Below are positions 1 through 9,579 of a stretch of DNA of 64,000 bases, piece by piece. The DNA lies in contig NZ_CANLYL010000003.1 of assembly GCF_947495275.1 (NCBI RefSeq), forward strand, positions 310,001 through 374,000, given 5' to 3'. Source of the DNA: an uncultured Roseobacter sp. Lineage in GTDB: Bacteria > Pseudomonadota > Alphaproteobacteria > Rhodobacterales > Rhodobacteraceae. The stretch's first letter is position 1; every line of letters starts with the position of its first letter. The notes under the pieces are model-generated. The model saw only the letters and a program-made list of their open reading frames with translations. It made no database searches and had not been told where the DNA came from. The position numbers were made by a program, and so were the translations under genes.

Positions 1-790
1 TTCTGCTCAATACTTCACGCGCCAGCAGCCGATATGCCTGGGCCCCTTTTGAGGCGGTGTCATAGGTCAAGACCGGCATCGCAAATGATGGCGCCTCGCT
101 GACCCGAACGTTCCTTGGAATACGGGTTTCAAAAACCAGCTCCCCAAGATTATCGCGCGCGTCCTGTTCAACCTGTAAAGACAAGTTGTTGCGTCGGTCA
201 TACATGGTCAACACAATACCTTCGATCCGCAGGTCTTTATTTCCACTTTGTCTGACTTCACGAATGGTCAACATGAGTTGTGACAGACCTTCCAAGGCGA
301 AGAATTCGCTCTGAAGCGGCACCAGCACAGAATGCGACGCGATCATCGCATTGACCGTCAACAGATTCAGGGAAGGCGGACAATCTATCAGGATGTAATC
401 CAGCTGAAAATCATCCATCGCGGTCTGGCGTAATGCATCATGCAACAAGAAGCTGCGTTTCTCGTTTGAAATCAACTCTATATCCGCCGAACTCAGATCA
501 ACTGTCGCCGGAACAATCATCAACCCTGGCGTCACTGTCGGCAGAACAACCGTTTTCAGATCGATATCTTCCAACAGAAGCTCATAAGTCGTGAATTCTC
601 GATCTTCTACATCGATACCCAACCCCGTCGACGCATTTCCTTGCGGATCCAAATCTACAACCAGCACGCGCTTGCCTGCTTCAGCCAATGCAGCAGCCAA
701 ATTAATCGTCGTCGTGGTCTTTCCAACGCCACCTTTCTGATTTGCCACCGCTATAATTTTTGGGCCATCTGGGCGGGAAAAGTCAGGCAC
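1..790 (-). CDS. parA: Chromosome partitioning ATPase ParA (3' end beyond the left edge)
   Basis: ParA/Soj-type Walker ATPase that works with ParB and parS to move replicated origins apart. I read 263 codons from a GTG at 790-788, so only the last few residues lie outside the window. The deviant Walker A motif KGGVGKTTT is at residues 19-27, and the A' aspartate segment VVDLDPQGN is at about 44-52. The GTG overlaps the last 8 bases of the upstream rsmG, which argues for this start and for translational coupling. parB would be expected just off the left edge. Two parS palindromes occur within 2.5 kb upstream. The family assignment is secure; the exact C-terminus is unseen. Confidence 0.95.
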   Translation of the reverse strand, partial: MPDFSRPDGPKIIAVANQKGGVGKTTTTINLAAALAEAGKRVLVVDLDPQGNASTGLGIDVEDREFTTYELLLEDIDLKTVVLPTVTPGLMIVPATVDLSSADIELISNEKRSFLLHDALRQTAMDDFQLDYILIDCPPSLNLLTVNAMIASHSVLVPLQSEFFALEGLSQLMLTIREVRQSGNKDLRIEGIVLTMYDRRNNLSLQVEQDARDNLGELVFETRIPRNVRVSEAPSFAMPVLTYDTASKGAQAYRLLAREVLSR

Positions 791-1385
791 GTTTGATATC
801 CTTAACCTCAAGCACGGCGGAGTCGTCGTTGGTTTTACTTTTATGCGCTACAACATCAAAAGACCACGACCGACGTGCGTCTTCGACCTCTTTTTCCCAA
901 GATGCGCCCTTGAGGAAAATGGCATGACCATCCGCTTTCAGGTGGCGGTAAGCATATCCCAGAAGGTTGTTTAAATCGGCCAAGGCGCGCGCTGAAAGAA
1001 TGTCGGCATTCAATGGGTCGATTGCCTCAACACGCGACGCAACAACCTTCGATGACAATCCGAGTTCGCGAATGACGGTCCGCAGGAAGGTGGCCTTTCT
1101 TGCATCACTTTCCACCAGGATCACAACTCGACTGGGTTGCATTTCCAGTGCGAGAATTGCGACAACCAAACCAGGCAAGCCACCGCCGCTACCAATATCA
1201 GCCCAAGCATCGCCATGACCTGCAATCTGATAAATCTGGGCCGAATCCCAAATGTGTCGATCCCAAAGCACATCAACGCTTGCCTTCGAAACCAAATTTA
1301 TCGTCGGATTCCACTTGGTTAGCAAATCATGGTATGTTTGAAGCCTTGTGAATGTTTCACGTGAAACATCAATGTCAAAACTCAT
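783..1385 (-). CDS. rsmG: 16S rRNA (guanine527-N7)-methyltransferase RsmG (GidB)
   Basis: S-adenosylmethionine-dependent methyltransferase that modifies G527 of 16S rRNA in the small subunit. The protein is 200 aa, usual for the family. The SAM-binding glycine loop DIGSGGGLPG is at about residues 63-72, followed by a Rossmann-like core. The ATG at 1385 overlaps the mnmG stop by one base (TGATG); a TTG one codon earlier is less likely. Residues 6-11 (DVSRET) are encoded by a perfect 16-bp parS palindrome, so this stretch is constrained at the DNA level as well. It sits between mnmG and parA in the conserved alphaproteobacterial order. Confidence 0.95.
   Translation of the reverse strand: MSFDIDVSRETFTRLQTYHDLLTKWNPTINLVSKASVDVLWDRHIWDSAQIYQIAGHGDAWADIGSGGGLPGLVVAILALEMQPSRVVILVESDARKATFLRTVIRELGLSSKVVASRVEAIDPLNADILSARALADLNNLLGYAYRHLKADGHAIFLKGASWEKEVEDARRSWSFDVVAHKSKTNDDSAVLEVKDIKRA
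1353..1368. promoter_or_regulatory. parS: parS centromere site (perfect 16-mer) inside rsmG
   Basis: TGTTTCACGTGAAACA is a perfect 16-bp palindrome matching the bacterial parS consensus bound by ParB. It lies within the first dozen codons of rsmG, about 0.6 kb upstream of the parA start. ParB loads here and spreads along neighbouring DNA in known systems; binding in this organism is inferred from the sequence match. Confidence 0.93.
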
Positions 1386-3256
1386 CAAGCCAGTTGCTTT
1401 CTCTTTTTCTGCCGAAGCTTTGCAAGTATCAACGTCAAGGCTGCCGGTGTCATTCCATCGATGCGTGATACTTGGGCCAATGTCGAAGGGCGCACCTTGA
1501 CCAATTTGGACTTCAATTCATTGGACAGGCCAGCGATAGCATCATAATCAAATTCAACCGGAATGATTTGCCCCTCATCCTTCTTTAGAAGAATGATGTC
1601 ACGCTTCTGGCGCTCGATGTAGTTGGCATACAGGGCCTCACGCTCCATTTGTTTTTTAATCTCAGGTTCGATATCCGAGAAGTGCTGGTTCAACTGGTCG
1701 ATCTCAGCAAAAGACACGTCGGGAAAAGCGAGCAGCTGCATAGCGCTTCGGCGCGTTCCGTCTTGATTTATTTTAATTCCAATGTCTTTGGCCTGGGATG
1801 GTGTAAATGATTCCTTCTCCAGTACCGCACGAGCAACATCGAGCTTTTCCGCCTTAATCTCAAATTTCTTTCTACGAGCCTCTCCGACACAACCCAAATC
1901 AACCCCAATTGGCGTTAGGCGCTGGTCAGCGTTGTCCGCGCGCAAAGACAACCGAAACTCCGCTCTCGATGTAAACATTCGATATGGTTCGCTCACACCA
2001 CGTGTAGTCAAATCATCAATCATCACCCCAATGTAACTTTCGGATCTCGAAAGCCGAATGGAATCCCTACGCTGGGCACTCAGAGCGGCATTCAATCCAG
2101 CGACTAGGCCTTGAGCACCAGCCTCTTCGTATCCAGTCGTCCCATTGATCTGGCCAGCAAGGTACAGACCTGGCACCGACGGCAAGCTTAGATCTGAATT
2201 CAATGCTCTGGGATCCACATAGTCATATTCGATCGCGTAACCCGGCTGTAAAATCTTCGCTGTCTCCAGGCCTTTGATTGAATGTACGTATTCCTCTTGA
2301 ATATGCTCTGGCAGTGAGGTCGAAATGCCGTTTGGGTAAACCGTGTTTGTTGTAAGTCCCTCCGGTTCAAGAAAAATTTGATGAGAGTCCTTATCCGAAA
2401 ATCTGACAATCTTGTCTTCAATCGAAGGGCAGTAGCGCGGCCCAACACCATCGATGTGACCACCATACATCGCCGATCTTGATAGATTATCCCGAATAAT
2501 TTCGTGGGTTTTTTCATTTGTATGCGTAATGCCACAGGAAATCTGGCGCGCCGCAACATCATTTGAGAGAAATGAAAAAAATGTTGGGTCGTCATCACCA
2601 GGTTGACTTTCAAGAGCATCCCAACTGATTGTACGGCCATCCAAACGCGGCGGCGTACCGGTCTTTAGTCGCCCTAAAGTCAGATCAAAAGAGTCAATTC
2701 TTTGAGCCAGTTTAACGGAAGCCTTGTCCCCCATCCTACCACCGGAATGCGACACATCACCAATATGAATAACGCCACGCAGAAATGTCCCTGTGGTTAG
2801 AACGACATTGCTAGACTTAATCTCGACGCCATCCTGAAGCACCACACCGCCTACGCGATCATGATCCATCAAAAAATCAGTAACTTCGCCTACGATGATT
2901 TCAAGATTTTCCTGAGCTTTCGCTTGTTTGAGTATCTCTGATCGATAAATTTCGCGATCTGCCTGAGCGCGGGGCCCTTGAACCGCTGGCCCTTTTCGGC
3001 GGTTCAGCAATCTGAACTGAATTCCAGCTTTGTCAGCTGCACGGCCCATAATGCCGTCAAGCGCATCAATTTCGCGTACCAAATGCCCCTTGCCCAAACC
3101 ACCAATGGCCGGATTGCAAGACATGACACCAATCCCATCCTCGGACATCGTCACCAATGCTGTTCGCGCGCCCATCCGGGCCGACACATGCGCGGCCTCG
3201 GTGCCGGCATGGCCTCCTCCAACAACGATGACGTCAAAACGTTTCACGTGAAACAC
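1385..3256 (-). CDS. mnmG: tRNA uridine-5-carboxymethylaminomethyl modification enzyme MnmG (GidA)
   Basis: FAD-dependent partner of MnmE in forming (carboxymethyl)aminomethyl groups on the wobble uridine of certain tRNAs. The N-terminal dinucleotide-binding motif [12 protein letters not shown] is at about residues 12-23, and the protein is about 620 aa, normal for the family. The start is uncertain. GTG at 3256 gives a protein beginning [12 protein letters not shown] at 3247 gives VKRFDV and has a GGAG eight bases upstream. A TTG at 3277 would overlap mnmE and seems least likely. The first codons are read through a parS palindrome. The gene follows mnmE by only a few bases and ends overlapping rsmG, so these are probably cotranscribed. 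Confidence 0.95.
   Translation of the reverse strand: MFHVKRFDVIVVGGGHAGTEAAHVSARMGARTALVTMSEDGIGVMSCNPAIGGLGKGHLVREIDALDGIMGRAADKAGIQFRLLNRRKGPAVQGPRAQADREIYRSEILKQAKAQENLEIIVGEVTDFLMDHDRVGGVVLQDGVEIKSSNVVLTTGTFLRGVIHIGDVSHSGGRMGDKASVKLAQRIDSFDLTLGRLKTGTPPRLDGRTISWDALESQPGDDDPTFFSFLSNDVAARQISCGITHTNEKTHEIIRDNLSRSAMYGGHIDGVGPRYCPSIEDKIVRFSDKDSHQIFLEPEGLTTNTVYPNGISTSLPEHIQEEYVHSIKGLETAKILQPGYAIEYDYVDPRALNSDLSLPSVPGLYLAGQINGTTGYEEAGAQGLVAGLNAALSAQRRDSIRLSRSESYIGVMIDDLTTRGVSEPYRMFTSRAEFRLSLRADNADQRLTPIGVDLGCVGEARRKKFEIKAEKLDVARAVLEKESFTPSQAKDIGIKINQDGTRRSAMQLLAFPDVSFAEIDQLNQHFSDIEPEIKKQMEREALYANYIERQKRDIILLKKDEGQIIPVEFDYDAIAGLSNELKSKLVKVRPSTLAQVSRIDGMTPAALTLILAKLRQKKRKQLA
3240..3255. promoter_or_regulatory. 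parS: Second parS site at the mnmG translation start
   Basis: CGTTTCACGTGAAACA contains the full 14-bp palindromic core GTTTCACGTGAAAC (3241-3254) of the parS consensus; only the outermost base pair differs from the copy at 1353. It overlaps the candidate start codons of mnmG, encoding FHVK, and begins 7 bases from the mnmE stop. Two closely spaced parS sites beside parA define a probable partition centromere. Confidence 0.9.
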
Positions 3257-3261
3257 TCCAA

Positions 3262-4548
3262 TTATTTTCCAATGCAAAAAGACGAAAAAATCTCATCGAG
3301 CAGGCTTTCGACATCTATCCGACCCACCAGGGTTTCCAGAGATCGAATCGCATCTCGCAGTTCTTCGGATGCTATATCATAGACATCCGGGCCTTGAACA
3401 ACGAGACGTTTGGCGTCGTTCAAGCCCTGCAGCGAGCGCGTCATGGCCATGCGATGACGTTCGTGCGTTGCCAGACCCGCCGCGGCTGATTTCTGCGTCA
3501 GCTTTCTTTGGATCAGGGAAATCAGCTGATCTACGCCTTGCCCGGTTTTGCCTGAGATACCAGCATTGGAACTCGTCAAAAGGTCAGCTTTCGATTGCAG
3601 AACGATATCATTCTCAAGCGGCGCCAACAAAAGAGGCGCGTCACCATCTGTCAAAAAGACCCGTAAATCGGCCGCCCGCGCCCGGTCGACAGCGCGCGAC
3701 ACGCCAATTGCCTCTATCTTGTCATCGCTTTCTCTCAGACCGGCTGTATCCAAAAAAGTAACTGGTAATCCACCCAGGTCCATCCGAACCTCGATGACGT
3801 CGCGCGTCGTTCCGGCGATCTCTGAAGTGATCGCAGCTTCTCTGCCTGCCAACCGATTCAACAGCGTGGATTTGCCTGCGTTCGGCGGCCCCACCAAGGC
3901 GACTTCGAATCCAGACCTGATACGTTCAGCAACGTAAGACCCCTCGATTTCTGCGGTTAAATCCCGACCAACCTGTTCCAATAAATCGGAGACTTCCGGC
4001 CCAACATCGACGGGAACATCTTCATCTGCAAAATCAATTGTTGCTTCCATCAAAGCTGCCGCGCGTATCAGGCTTTTCCGCCAATGCTCAACCTTATCCC
4101 CCAACGCACCCGAAAAAACCCGCATGGCTTGTTTTCGTTGCGCCTCCGTTTCTGAATCAATCAGATCGGAAAGGCCTTCAACCTGAGATACATCCAACTT
4201 GCCATTTTCCAACGCGCGTCGGGTGAATTCACCGGGTTCAGCCAGCCGAAGATCATCATTAAGGGAAAGCTCTCTCAAAAGACCTTGGACCACCGAAATG
4301 CTGCCGTGAACATGGAACTCAACGACATCTTCACCGGTAAAGCTGTTTGGCTTCTGAAAAGGCAAAACCAACCCATGATCCAAAACGTCACCGCTTGAAG
4401 ACCGCAAAATCCGGGTTCCGGATGTTCGAGCTGCGGGCAGACTACCACAAACCCGACTGGCCGCCTCCCAAGCCTTGCTCCCCGAGATCCGGATGACCGA
4501 GACACCTGCGCGGCCCTGCGCTGTCGCCAGAGCAAAGATCGTATTCAT
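3262..4548 (-). CDS. mnmE: tRNA modification GTPase MnmE (TrmE)
   Basis: GTPase that forms a complex with MnmG and modifies the wobble uridine of tRNAs using a methylene-tetrahydrofolate-derived unit. The protein is 428 aa. It has the N-terminal folate-binding domain (starting [10 protein letters not shown]), a helical domain, and an inserted G domain with P-loop GPPNAGKST at residues 210-218. The family-typical C-terminus CIGK is at 425-428, carrying the conserved cysteine. It lies between rho and mnmG on the same strand, about 30 bases downstream of rho. Confidence 0.96.
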   Translation of the reverse strand: MNTIFALATAQGRAGVSVIRISGSKAWEAASRVCGSLPAARTSGTRILRSSSGDVLDHGLVLPFQKPNSFTGEDVVEFHVHGSISVVQGLLRELSLNDDLRLAEPGEFTRRALENGKLDVSQVEGLSDLIDSETEAQRKQAMRVFSGALGDKVEHWRKSLIRAAALMEATIDFADEDVPVDVGPEVSDLLEQVGRDLTAEIEGSYVAERIRSGFEVALVGPPNAGKSTLLNRLAGREAAITSEIAGTTRDVIEVRMDLGGLPVTFLDTAGLRESDDKIEAIGVSRAVDRARAADLRVFLTDGDAPLLLAPLENDIVLQSKADLLTSSNAGISGKTGQGVDQLISLIQRKLTQKSAAAGLATHERHRMAMTRSLQGLNDAKRLVVQGPDVYDIASEELRDAIRSLETLVGRIDVESLLDEIFSSFCIGK

Positions 4549-4578
4549 ATCACTAACTCACTGTTTTTAAACAATAAG

Positions 4579-5886
4579 TTACGTATTCATAGAATCGAAG
4601 AAATCTGAATTTGTCTTGGTTTGTTTGAGCTTAGAGATCAGGAATTCAATCGCATCGGTCGTGCCCATTGGGTTCAGAATACGTCGCAGCACAAAGGTTT
4701 TCTGCAAATCAATCTTATCGACAAGCAAATCTTCTTTCCGGGTGCCAGACTTCAGGATGTCCATTGCCGGGAATACGCGCTTGTCAGCAATTTTGCGATC
4801 CAACACGATCTCAGAGTTACCAGTCCCTTTGAATTCCTCGAAGATGACTTCATCCATTCGGCTTCCGGTGTCGATCAACGCAGTTGCGATGATGGTCAGA
4901 GACCCCCCTTCTTCGATATTCCGCGCCGCGCCAAAGAATCGTTTTGGACGTTGTAAGGCGTTTGCGTCCACACCACCCGTCAGAACCTTGCCTGAGGACG
5001 GCACGACAGTGTTGAAGGCGCGGCCCAGTCGCGTGATCGAGTCGAGCAGGATCACGACGTCACGTTTGTGCTCGACCAACCGTTTGGCTTTCTCAATCAC
5101 CATATCGGAAACTGCCACGTGCCGGGTCGCTGGTTCATCAAAGGTCGAGGAAACCACCTCGCCCTTTACCGACCTCTGCATATCGGTCACCTCTTCCGGG
5201 CGCTCATCGATCAGCAAAACAATCAGATAGCATTCAGGATGATTTCGTTCGATCGAATTAGCGATGTTTTGCAGTAGAACTGTCTTACCCGTCCGCGGCG
5301 GCGCAACGATCAGCGACCGCTGGCCCTTACCAATGGGCGCTACCAGATCAATGATGCGCGATGACCGGTCTTTGACGGTCGGATCATCGGTTTCCATGGT
5401 CAGACGTTCATCGGGATAAAGCGGTGTGAGATTCTCAAATGCCACCTTGTGGCGTGCTTTTTCCGGATCTTCAAAATTGATCTGCGTCACATCCAAGAGA
5501 CCAAAATACCGCTCATTGTCGTCTGGTGCCTTGATAACCCCTTCAATGGTATCGCCCGTCCGCAAGGAGTATTTGCGGATCATCTCTGGTGACACATAGA
5601 TGTCGTCCGGGCCTGGCAGATAGTTGGCTTCCGGGGAACGCAGAAATCCAAAACCATCCTGAAGAACTTCAAGAACACCATCGCCAGAGATTTCCCACCC
5701 TTCATCTGCACGTTCGCGCAGAATCTGAAACATCATCTCGCCTTTTCGCATGGTCGAGGCGTTCTCGATCTCCAAATCTTCGGCCATCGACAAAAGGTCT
5801 TTTGGGCTCTTTCGCTTCAAGTCTGCGAGATTCAGCGTTTCCAGCGTTTCGGGGGCGGATTTTGTTTCTGTCACGTCAGATGTCAT
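4579..5886 (-). CDS. rho: Transcription termination factor Rho
   Basis: Hexameric RNA helicase-translocase that ends transcription at Rho-dependent sites. The protein is 435 aa. It has an N-terminal Rho_N helical domain, a cold-shock-like RNA-binding domain with the RNP1-type segment DGFGFLRSP, and a RecA-type ATPase core with Walker A PPRTGKT. I chose the ATG at 5886, which has an AGG about 8 bases upstream, over an in-frame ATG at 5919 with no visible ribosome-binding site. The leader carries a 12-bp palindrome TAATCTAGATTA (5929-5940) of unknown role. It heads the minus-strand run toward mnmE. Confidence 0.96.
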   Translation of the reverse strand: MTSDVTETKSAPETLETLNLADLKRKSPKDLLSMAEDLEIENASTMRKGEMMFQILRERADEGWEISGDGVLEVLQDGFGFLRSPEANYLPGPDDIYVSPEMIRKYSLRTGDTIEGVIKAPDDNERYFGLLDVTQINFEDPEKARHKVAFENLTPLYPDERLTMETDDPTVKDRSSRIIDLVAPIGKGQRSLIVAPPRTGKTVLLQNIANSIERNHPECYLIVLLIDERPEEVTDMQRSVKGEVVSSTFDEPATRHVAVSDMVIEKAKRLVEHKRDVVILLDSITRLGRAFNTVVPSSGKVLTGGVDANALQRPKRFFGAARNIEEGGSLTIIATALIDTGSRMDEVIFEEFKGTGNSEIVLDRKIADKRVFPAMDILKSGTRKEDLLVDKIDLQKTFVLRRILNPMGTTDAIEFLISKLKQTKTNSDFFDSMNT

Positions 5887-6012
5887 GAAAATACCTGTAT
5901 TCAATCGAGAGCGCGTCATCGACTGAAGTAATCTAGATTATGTTGGTCTGCGCCATTCCCGGACGGGATGGTGGGTCGGATATAGGGGGCAATCACCCTT
6001 GAGTCAATTCAA

Positions 6013-6462
6013 TCAGAATCGCACCACCACCGACAAGACAATAAGCACCATCAGAAAAGTCGGGACCTCGTTCATCATCCGGAACTGCCGACCGGTCAGA
6101 TCATTTGTACCGTTCACGAAATCCTTGCGACGGCGACCCAGCCAATGATGAAAGGTTGTCATTGCTAGAACACCAATCGCCTTCGTCCACGGCCAGATTT
6201 CTGACCAATCCACGATGCCCGGTGTAAAAACCAGACAAAGACCAAATACCCATGTGGCAATCATCGCCGGGTTCATAATCACCCGGAGCAGCTTCAGTTC
6301 CATGGTTTGGAAAAGAGCCTGCGTTTCGCCCGTTTGTTCAACCTGTTCTACGTGATAGACAAACAACCGGGGCAGATAAAACAATCCGGCCATCCAAGCG
6401 ATCACAGACATGATATGGAATGACTTGATCCAGGGATATGCGATGGAAAGAAAGTCCGACAT
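6013..6462 (-). CDS. hemJ: Protoporphyrinogen oxidase HemJ
   Basis: Small integral-membrane protein of the HemJ (UPF0093) family, which oxidises protoporphyrinogen IX to protoporphyrin IX in the penultimate step of haem synthesis in most alphaproteobacteria. The protein is 149 aa with about four hydrophobic segments. Conserved histidines are visible in SFHIMSVIAWMAGLFYLPR near the N-terminus and in FHHWLGRRRKDF further on. The ATG at 6462 has GGAG six bases upstream. It flanks the putative origin and is followed by rho. No hemE or hemH is present beside it in this window. Confidence 0.92.
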   Translation of the reverse strand: MSDFLSIAYPWIKSFHIMSVIAWMAGLFYLPRLFVYHVEQVEQTGETQALFQTMELKLLRVIMNPAMIATWVFGLCLVFTPGIVDWSEIWPWTKAIGVLAMTTFHHWLGRRRKDFVNGTNDLTGRQFRMMNEVPTFLMVLIVLSVVVRF

Positions 6463-6864
6463 CAAGTTCTCCGATCCGTTCGCCTCTCATATTAATTAAT
6501 AAAGAAAGATAAAAGGATGATGATTATGTAGGGGATCGTTCCGTTGTGGATTAAGGATTTATCCGTCGCCTTATACCCGTAGGAACAAGTTTTCCGGCGT
6601 TGCCTCAATATAGTAGAAAATATAATTATATATATTAATATCAGTATGTTATATTCATAACTGGGTTTGGATATTGAGTATAACCTTGTGGGTAATTGCA
6701 TAGAAACAACTTACACACAGACAATCGGTTATTCTTTTCAGCACTGGCATTAATATTGCGGTAACGATTGTTATCCCGAAACATTGATCCTCTTGCGTCA
6801 TCTCGGTCTTTTGCTCAGAAGAACATATTAAGAATATCTTAATGCCGCACACAGGCTTATCCAC
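6463..6864. other. oriC: Candidate chromosomal replication origin (oriC)
   Basis: This is the only gene-free stretch longer than 300 bases. It lies between divergent hemJ and maf. Bases 6607-6660 contain only six G or C residues and would serve as an unwinding element. DnaA-box-like 9-mers flank it: a perfect TTATCCACA at 6857-6865, TAATCCACA (minus strand) at 6545-6553 and TTACCCACA (minus strand) at 6687-6695, each one mismatch, and TTACACACA at 6711-6719 as a weaker match. The parS sites are 3-5.5 kb away, as usual for alphaproteobacterial origins. Origin function is inferred from composition, boxes and position. Confidence 0.75.
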
Positions 6865-6865
6865 A
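6857..6865 (+). promoter_or_regulatory. Perfect DnaA box at the edge of maf
   Basis: TTATCCACA matches the DnaA consensus at all nine positions. Its last base is the A of the maf start codon, so DnaA bound here could also affect maf expression. Confidence 0.75.
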
Positions 6866-7464
6866 TGACCCAGTCCTTGATATTGGCTTCCGGCTCCGAG
6901 ATCAGAGCACATATGCTGCGCCAGGCCGCGGTTGATTTTTCAATTGTGCCAGCGCGTGTTGATGAGGATATGGTGCGCGACGCCATGCTGGCAGAGAACC
7001 AACCACCACGTAACATAGCCGATGCTCTTGCGGAGCTAAAAGCCCGAAAGATAAGTGAAAAACACCCTGAGGCACTTGTATTGGGTTGTGATCAGGTATT
7101 GGATTTCAAAGGAGAAATCCTGACAAAACCACGGTCAAAAGCGGATGCCGCTGACCAGTTGCGCAAGATGAGAAACGACAAGCATATGTTGTTGTCGGCT
7201 GCTGTTCTCTGTGAAGCCGGCAAGCCAATCTGGCGCCATATCGGCACGGTCAGGTTGCGAATGCGTGAGATTTCGGATGGCTATATCGATGGATATGTTG
7301 CGCGAAACTGGGACAGTATTCGCCATGCGGTCGGGGCTTACAAACTTGAAGAAGAAGGCGTTCGTCTCTTTTCGCGCGTTGAAGGAGACTATTTCAATGT
7401 CCTTGGCTTGCCCTTGTTGGAACTGCTATCCTTTCTGACGCTGCGGGGGGACATAGAAAAATGA
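6865..7464 (+). CDS. maf: Maf-family nucleotide pyrophosphatase
   Basis: Maf/HAM1-type house-cleaning enzyme that hydrolyses non-canonical nucleoside triphosphates to monophosphates. The protein is 199 aa and begins with the family substrate loop ILASGSEIR, where many Maf proteins have SPRR. The conserved [13 protein letters not shown] segment is at about residues 73-85, and RLRMREIS lies in the second half. The ATG at 6865 abuts a DnaA box, so its leader is the putative origin. It overlaps aroE by 4 bases (ATGA) and starts a plus-strand operon maf-aroE-coaE-dnaQ. The exact nucleotide substrate cannot be told from sequence. Confidence 0.9.
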   Translation: MTQSLILASGSEIRAHMLRQAAVDFSIVPARVDEDMVRDAMLAENQPPRNIADALAELKARKISEKHPEALVLGCDQVLDFKGEILTKPRSKADAADQLRKMRNDKHMLLSAAVLCEAGKPIWRHIGTVRLRMREISDGYIDGYVARNWDSIRHAVGAYKLEEEGVRLFSRVEGDYFNVLGLPLLELLSFLTLRGDIEK

Positions 7465-8306
7465 CAGAGGCCAAATCGCCACCAAAGGTACCGTTGGCTG
7501 GGGTCATCGGGTCACCGATTTCACATTCCAAATCACCACAGTTGCAACGCCACTGGCTGAACAAATATGGGGTCAGGGGGTTTTATGTTCCCATGGACGT
7601 CTCTGCGCGAGATTTGCGGGATGTTCTGATAACCCTGCCGAAAGCTGGCTTTGTCGGGGTGAACATTACCATTCCTCACAAGGAGGCCGTGTTGGAGATT
7701 GCGGATCTCGTCACGGATCGGGCCACCCTGATCGGTGCCGCCAATACCTTGATTTTTCGCAAAGATGGCCGAATTCATGCTGATAATACAGATGGTTACG
7801 GATTTCTTGAAAATCTTCGGGCCGGTGCACCAGGATGGAGACCGGCGCAGGGTGCCGCTGCCGTGCTGGGTGCGGGCGGCGCGTCACGGGCGGTCATCGC
7901 GTCTCTTCTCGAAGCAGGCGTTCCGGAAATTCTGCTTTCCAACAGAACCCGTATTCGCGCGGAAAAACTGCAATCTGATTTTGGAAATCGTGTGACCGTG
8001 ATTGACTGGGTGCAAGCTGGCAACATGTTGGAAGAAGCAAGTCTTGTGGTGAATACATCCTCCCTCGGGATGGTCGGAAAACCGGAGATGCGTGTCCCAT
8101 TGGACGGCTTGAGAAAAGACGCAGTTGTCACGGACCTCGTTTATACGCCCCTGAAGACCCGCCTGTTGGAAGCAGCGGAGCAGAAAGGCTGCATAACCGT
8201 CGACGGTTTGGGGATGTTATTGCATCAGGCCGTACCGGGATTTGAACGCTGGTTTGGGCCACGTCCGGAGGTGGATGCAGAAGCCCGCGATGCGGTGCTC
8301 AATTGA
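7461..8306 (+). CDS. aroE: Shikimate 5-dehydrogenase
   Basis: NADPH-dependent reduction of 3-dehydroshikimate to shikimate in aromatic amino-acid synthesis. The protein is 281 aa. The shikimate-binding motif SPISHSKSP is at about residues 19-27, the catalytic lysine sits in NITIPHKE at about 72-79, and the conserved NTDGYGF follows. The NADP-binding glycine motif GAGGASRAV is near the middle. It is coupled by 4-base overlap to maf, and its stop shares a base with the coaE ATG. Confidence 0.95.
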   Translation: MTEAKSPPKVPLAGVIGSPISHSKSPQLQRHWLNKYGVRGFYVPMDVSARDLRDVLITLPKAGFVGVNITIPHKEAVLEIADLVTDRATLIGAANTLIFRKDGRIHADNTDGYGFLENLRAGAPGWRPAQGAAAVLGAGGASRAVIASLLEAGVPEILLSNRTRIRAEKLQSDFGNRVTVIDWVQAGNMLEEASLVVNTSSLGMVGKPEMRVPLDGLRKDAVVTDLVYTPLKTRLLEAAEQKGCITVDGLGMLLHQAVPGFERWFGPRPEVDAEARDAVLN

Positions 8307-8896
8307 TGTTCAAACTTGGGCTTACCGGCTCTATCGGCATGGGAAAGACGACAACTGCCCGGATGTTTGTCGAAGAAGGTTGCGTTTTGTGGGATGCGGA
8401 TGCGGCGGTGCATCGTCTTTATGCCGCTGGTGGCGCTGCCGTTGGTCCGATGAAATCGGCCTTTCCCGAAGTGATCCGAGAAAATGCGGTATCGCGGAAA
8501 CTATTGCGGGAACTCATTGCGCAAAAACCAGAGACTTTGAAAGACATCGAAGCGATTGTGCATCCTTTGGTTGCCCGGGATCGTTCTGAATTCCTGCAGC
8601 AAGCTTCGGCGGATATCGCGGTTCTGGACATTCCGCTGCTGTTCGAGACCGGGGGTGAAAAAATGATGGACGCAGTGGCGTGCGTTTCTGTTCCGGCAGA
8701 CGTTCAGGAACGACGCGTCCTGGAACGAGGTACAATGTCATCAGAAGCTTTTCAGAAAATCCGGGCGAAACAGATGCCAAACGCCGAAAAATGTGCCCTG
8801 TCAGACTATGTCATCGTAACTGATACTGTTGAACATGCGCGAAAGCAGGTTCAGGATGTTGTTCAACGGATCAGAAAGAAATTGCGCAATGCGTGA
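8306..8896 (+). CDS. coaE: Dephospho-CoA kinase
   Basis: Phosphorylates dephospho-CoA at the 3' hydroxyl in the last step of coenzyme A synthesis. The protein is 196 aa with P-loop GLTGSIGMGKTT at the N-terminus. The LID and CoA-binding portions include HPLVARDR and the segment LDIPLLFETG, all typical. The ATG at 8306 overlaps the aroE stop (TGATG); a TTG one codon earlier is less likely. The gene runs 8 bases into dnaQ. Confidence 0.95.
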   Translation: MFKLGLTGSIGMGKTTTARMFVEEGCVLWDADAAVHRLYAAGGAAVGPMKSAFPEVIRENAVSRKLLRELIAQKPETLKDIEAIVHPLVARDRSEFLQQASADIAVLDIPLLFETGGEKMMDAVACVSVPADVQERRVLERGTMSSEAFQKIRAKQMPNAEKCALSDYVIVTDTVEHARKQVQDVVQRIRKKLRNA

Positions 8897-9575
8897 AGTT
8901 GTCCTCGATACAGAAACCACGGGTTTTGACCCGCAATCCGGTGACCGCATCGTCGAAATCGGCGCTGTTGAACTGATGGGTCATATGGCAACGGGCAAAA
9001 CCTATCACCAATATATCAACCCCGAACGGTCCATGCCGGAAGAGGCTTTTCAGGTACACGGGTTGGGCGATGATTTTCTGCGGGATAAACCGAAATTTGC
9101 CGAAGTTGGACAGGCCTTTCTGGATTTCATTGGCGACGCAAAACTCGTGATCCACAATGCGGCCTTTGACATCAAATTTCTCAATGCCGAACTGAAATGG
9201 ATGGGCCTGCCCCAGATCCCATGGGAACAGGCCATTGATACACTGGAGATTGCGCGCAAACGCTTTCCGGGATCACCGGCATCACTTGACGCGCTGTGCC
9301 GTCGATTCAATATCGACAATTCTTCGCGAACGCTGCACGGCGCGTTGCTGGACAGTGAAATTCTGGCAGAGGTTTATCTGGAACTGATCGGCGGGCGCCA
9401 GCCGGATTTTGGTTTGTCGACGACGGCGCAGGACCGATCCGCTGACGGCGCTGATGCCTGGACAGCCAAGCCGCGCCCAACGCCGCTGCCGCCTCGATTG
9501 ACCGACGAAGAAGCCGCCGCCCACGCTGAATTTGTTGCGAAATTGGGCGGCGACGCTTTGTGGGTGAAATCCTGA
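8889..9575 (+). CDS. dnaQ: DNA polymerase III epsilon subunit (proofreading exonuclease)
   Basis: The 3'-5' proofreading exonuclease of the replicative polymerase. The protein is 228 aa. It carries the three exonuclease motifs: Exo I DTETTG near residue 7, Exo II HNAAFDIKFLN at about 93-103, and the Exo III segment HGALLDSEILAEVY. The ATG at 8889 (protein MREVVLDTETTG) is chosen because it fits the family start and overlaps coaE by 8 bases. An upstream in-frame ATG would extend far into coaE. The C-terminal tail beyond about residue 175 is the likely alpha-subunit contact. Confidence 0.95.
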   Translation: MREVVLDTETTGFDPQSGDRIVEIGAVELMGHMATGKTYHQYINPERSMPEEAFQVHGLGDDFLRDKPKFAEVGQAFLDFIGDAKLVIHNAAFDIKFLNAELKWMGLPQIPWEQAIDTLEIARKRFPGSPASLDALCRRFNIDNSSRTLHGALLDSEILAEVYLELIGGRQPDFGLSTTAQDRSADGADAWTAKPRPTPLPPRLTDEEAAAHAEFVAKLGGDALWVKS

Positions 9576-9579
9576 AAAA

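Noticed and set aside
6492-6912. Short minus-strand open frames in the AT-rich gap
   Set aside because: Low-complexity translations, no ribosome-binding sites, and overlap with the putative oriC and maf; they look like chance frames.
6865-7464. Maf substitution SEIR for SPRR as a sign of inactivity
   Set aside because: I believe this is the normal form in one Maf subgroup of Rhodobacteraceae, and other conserved segments are intact.
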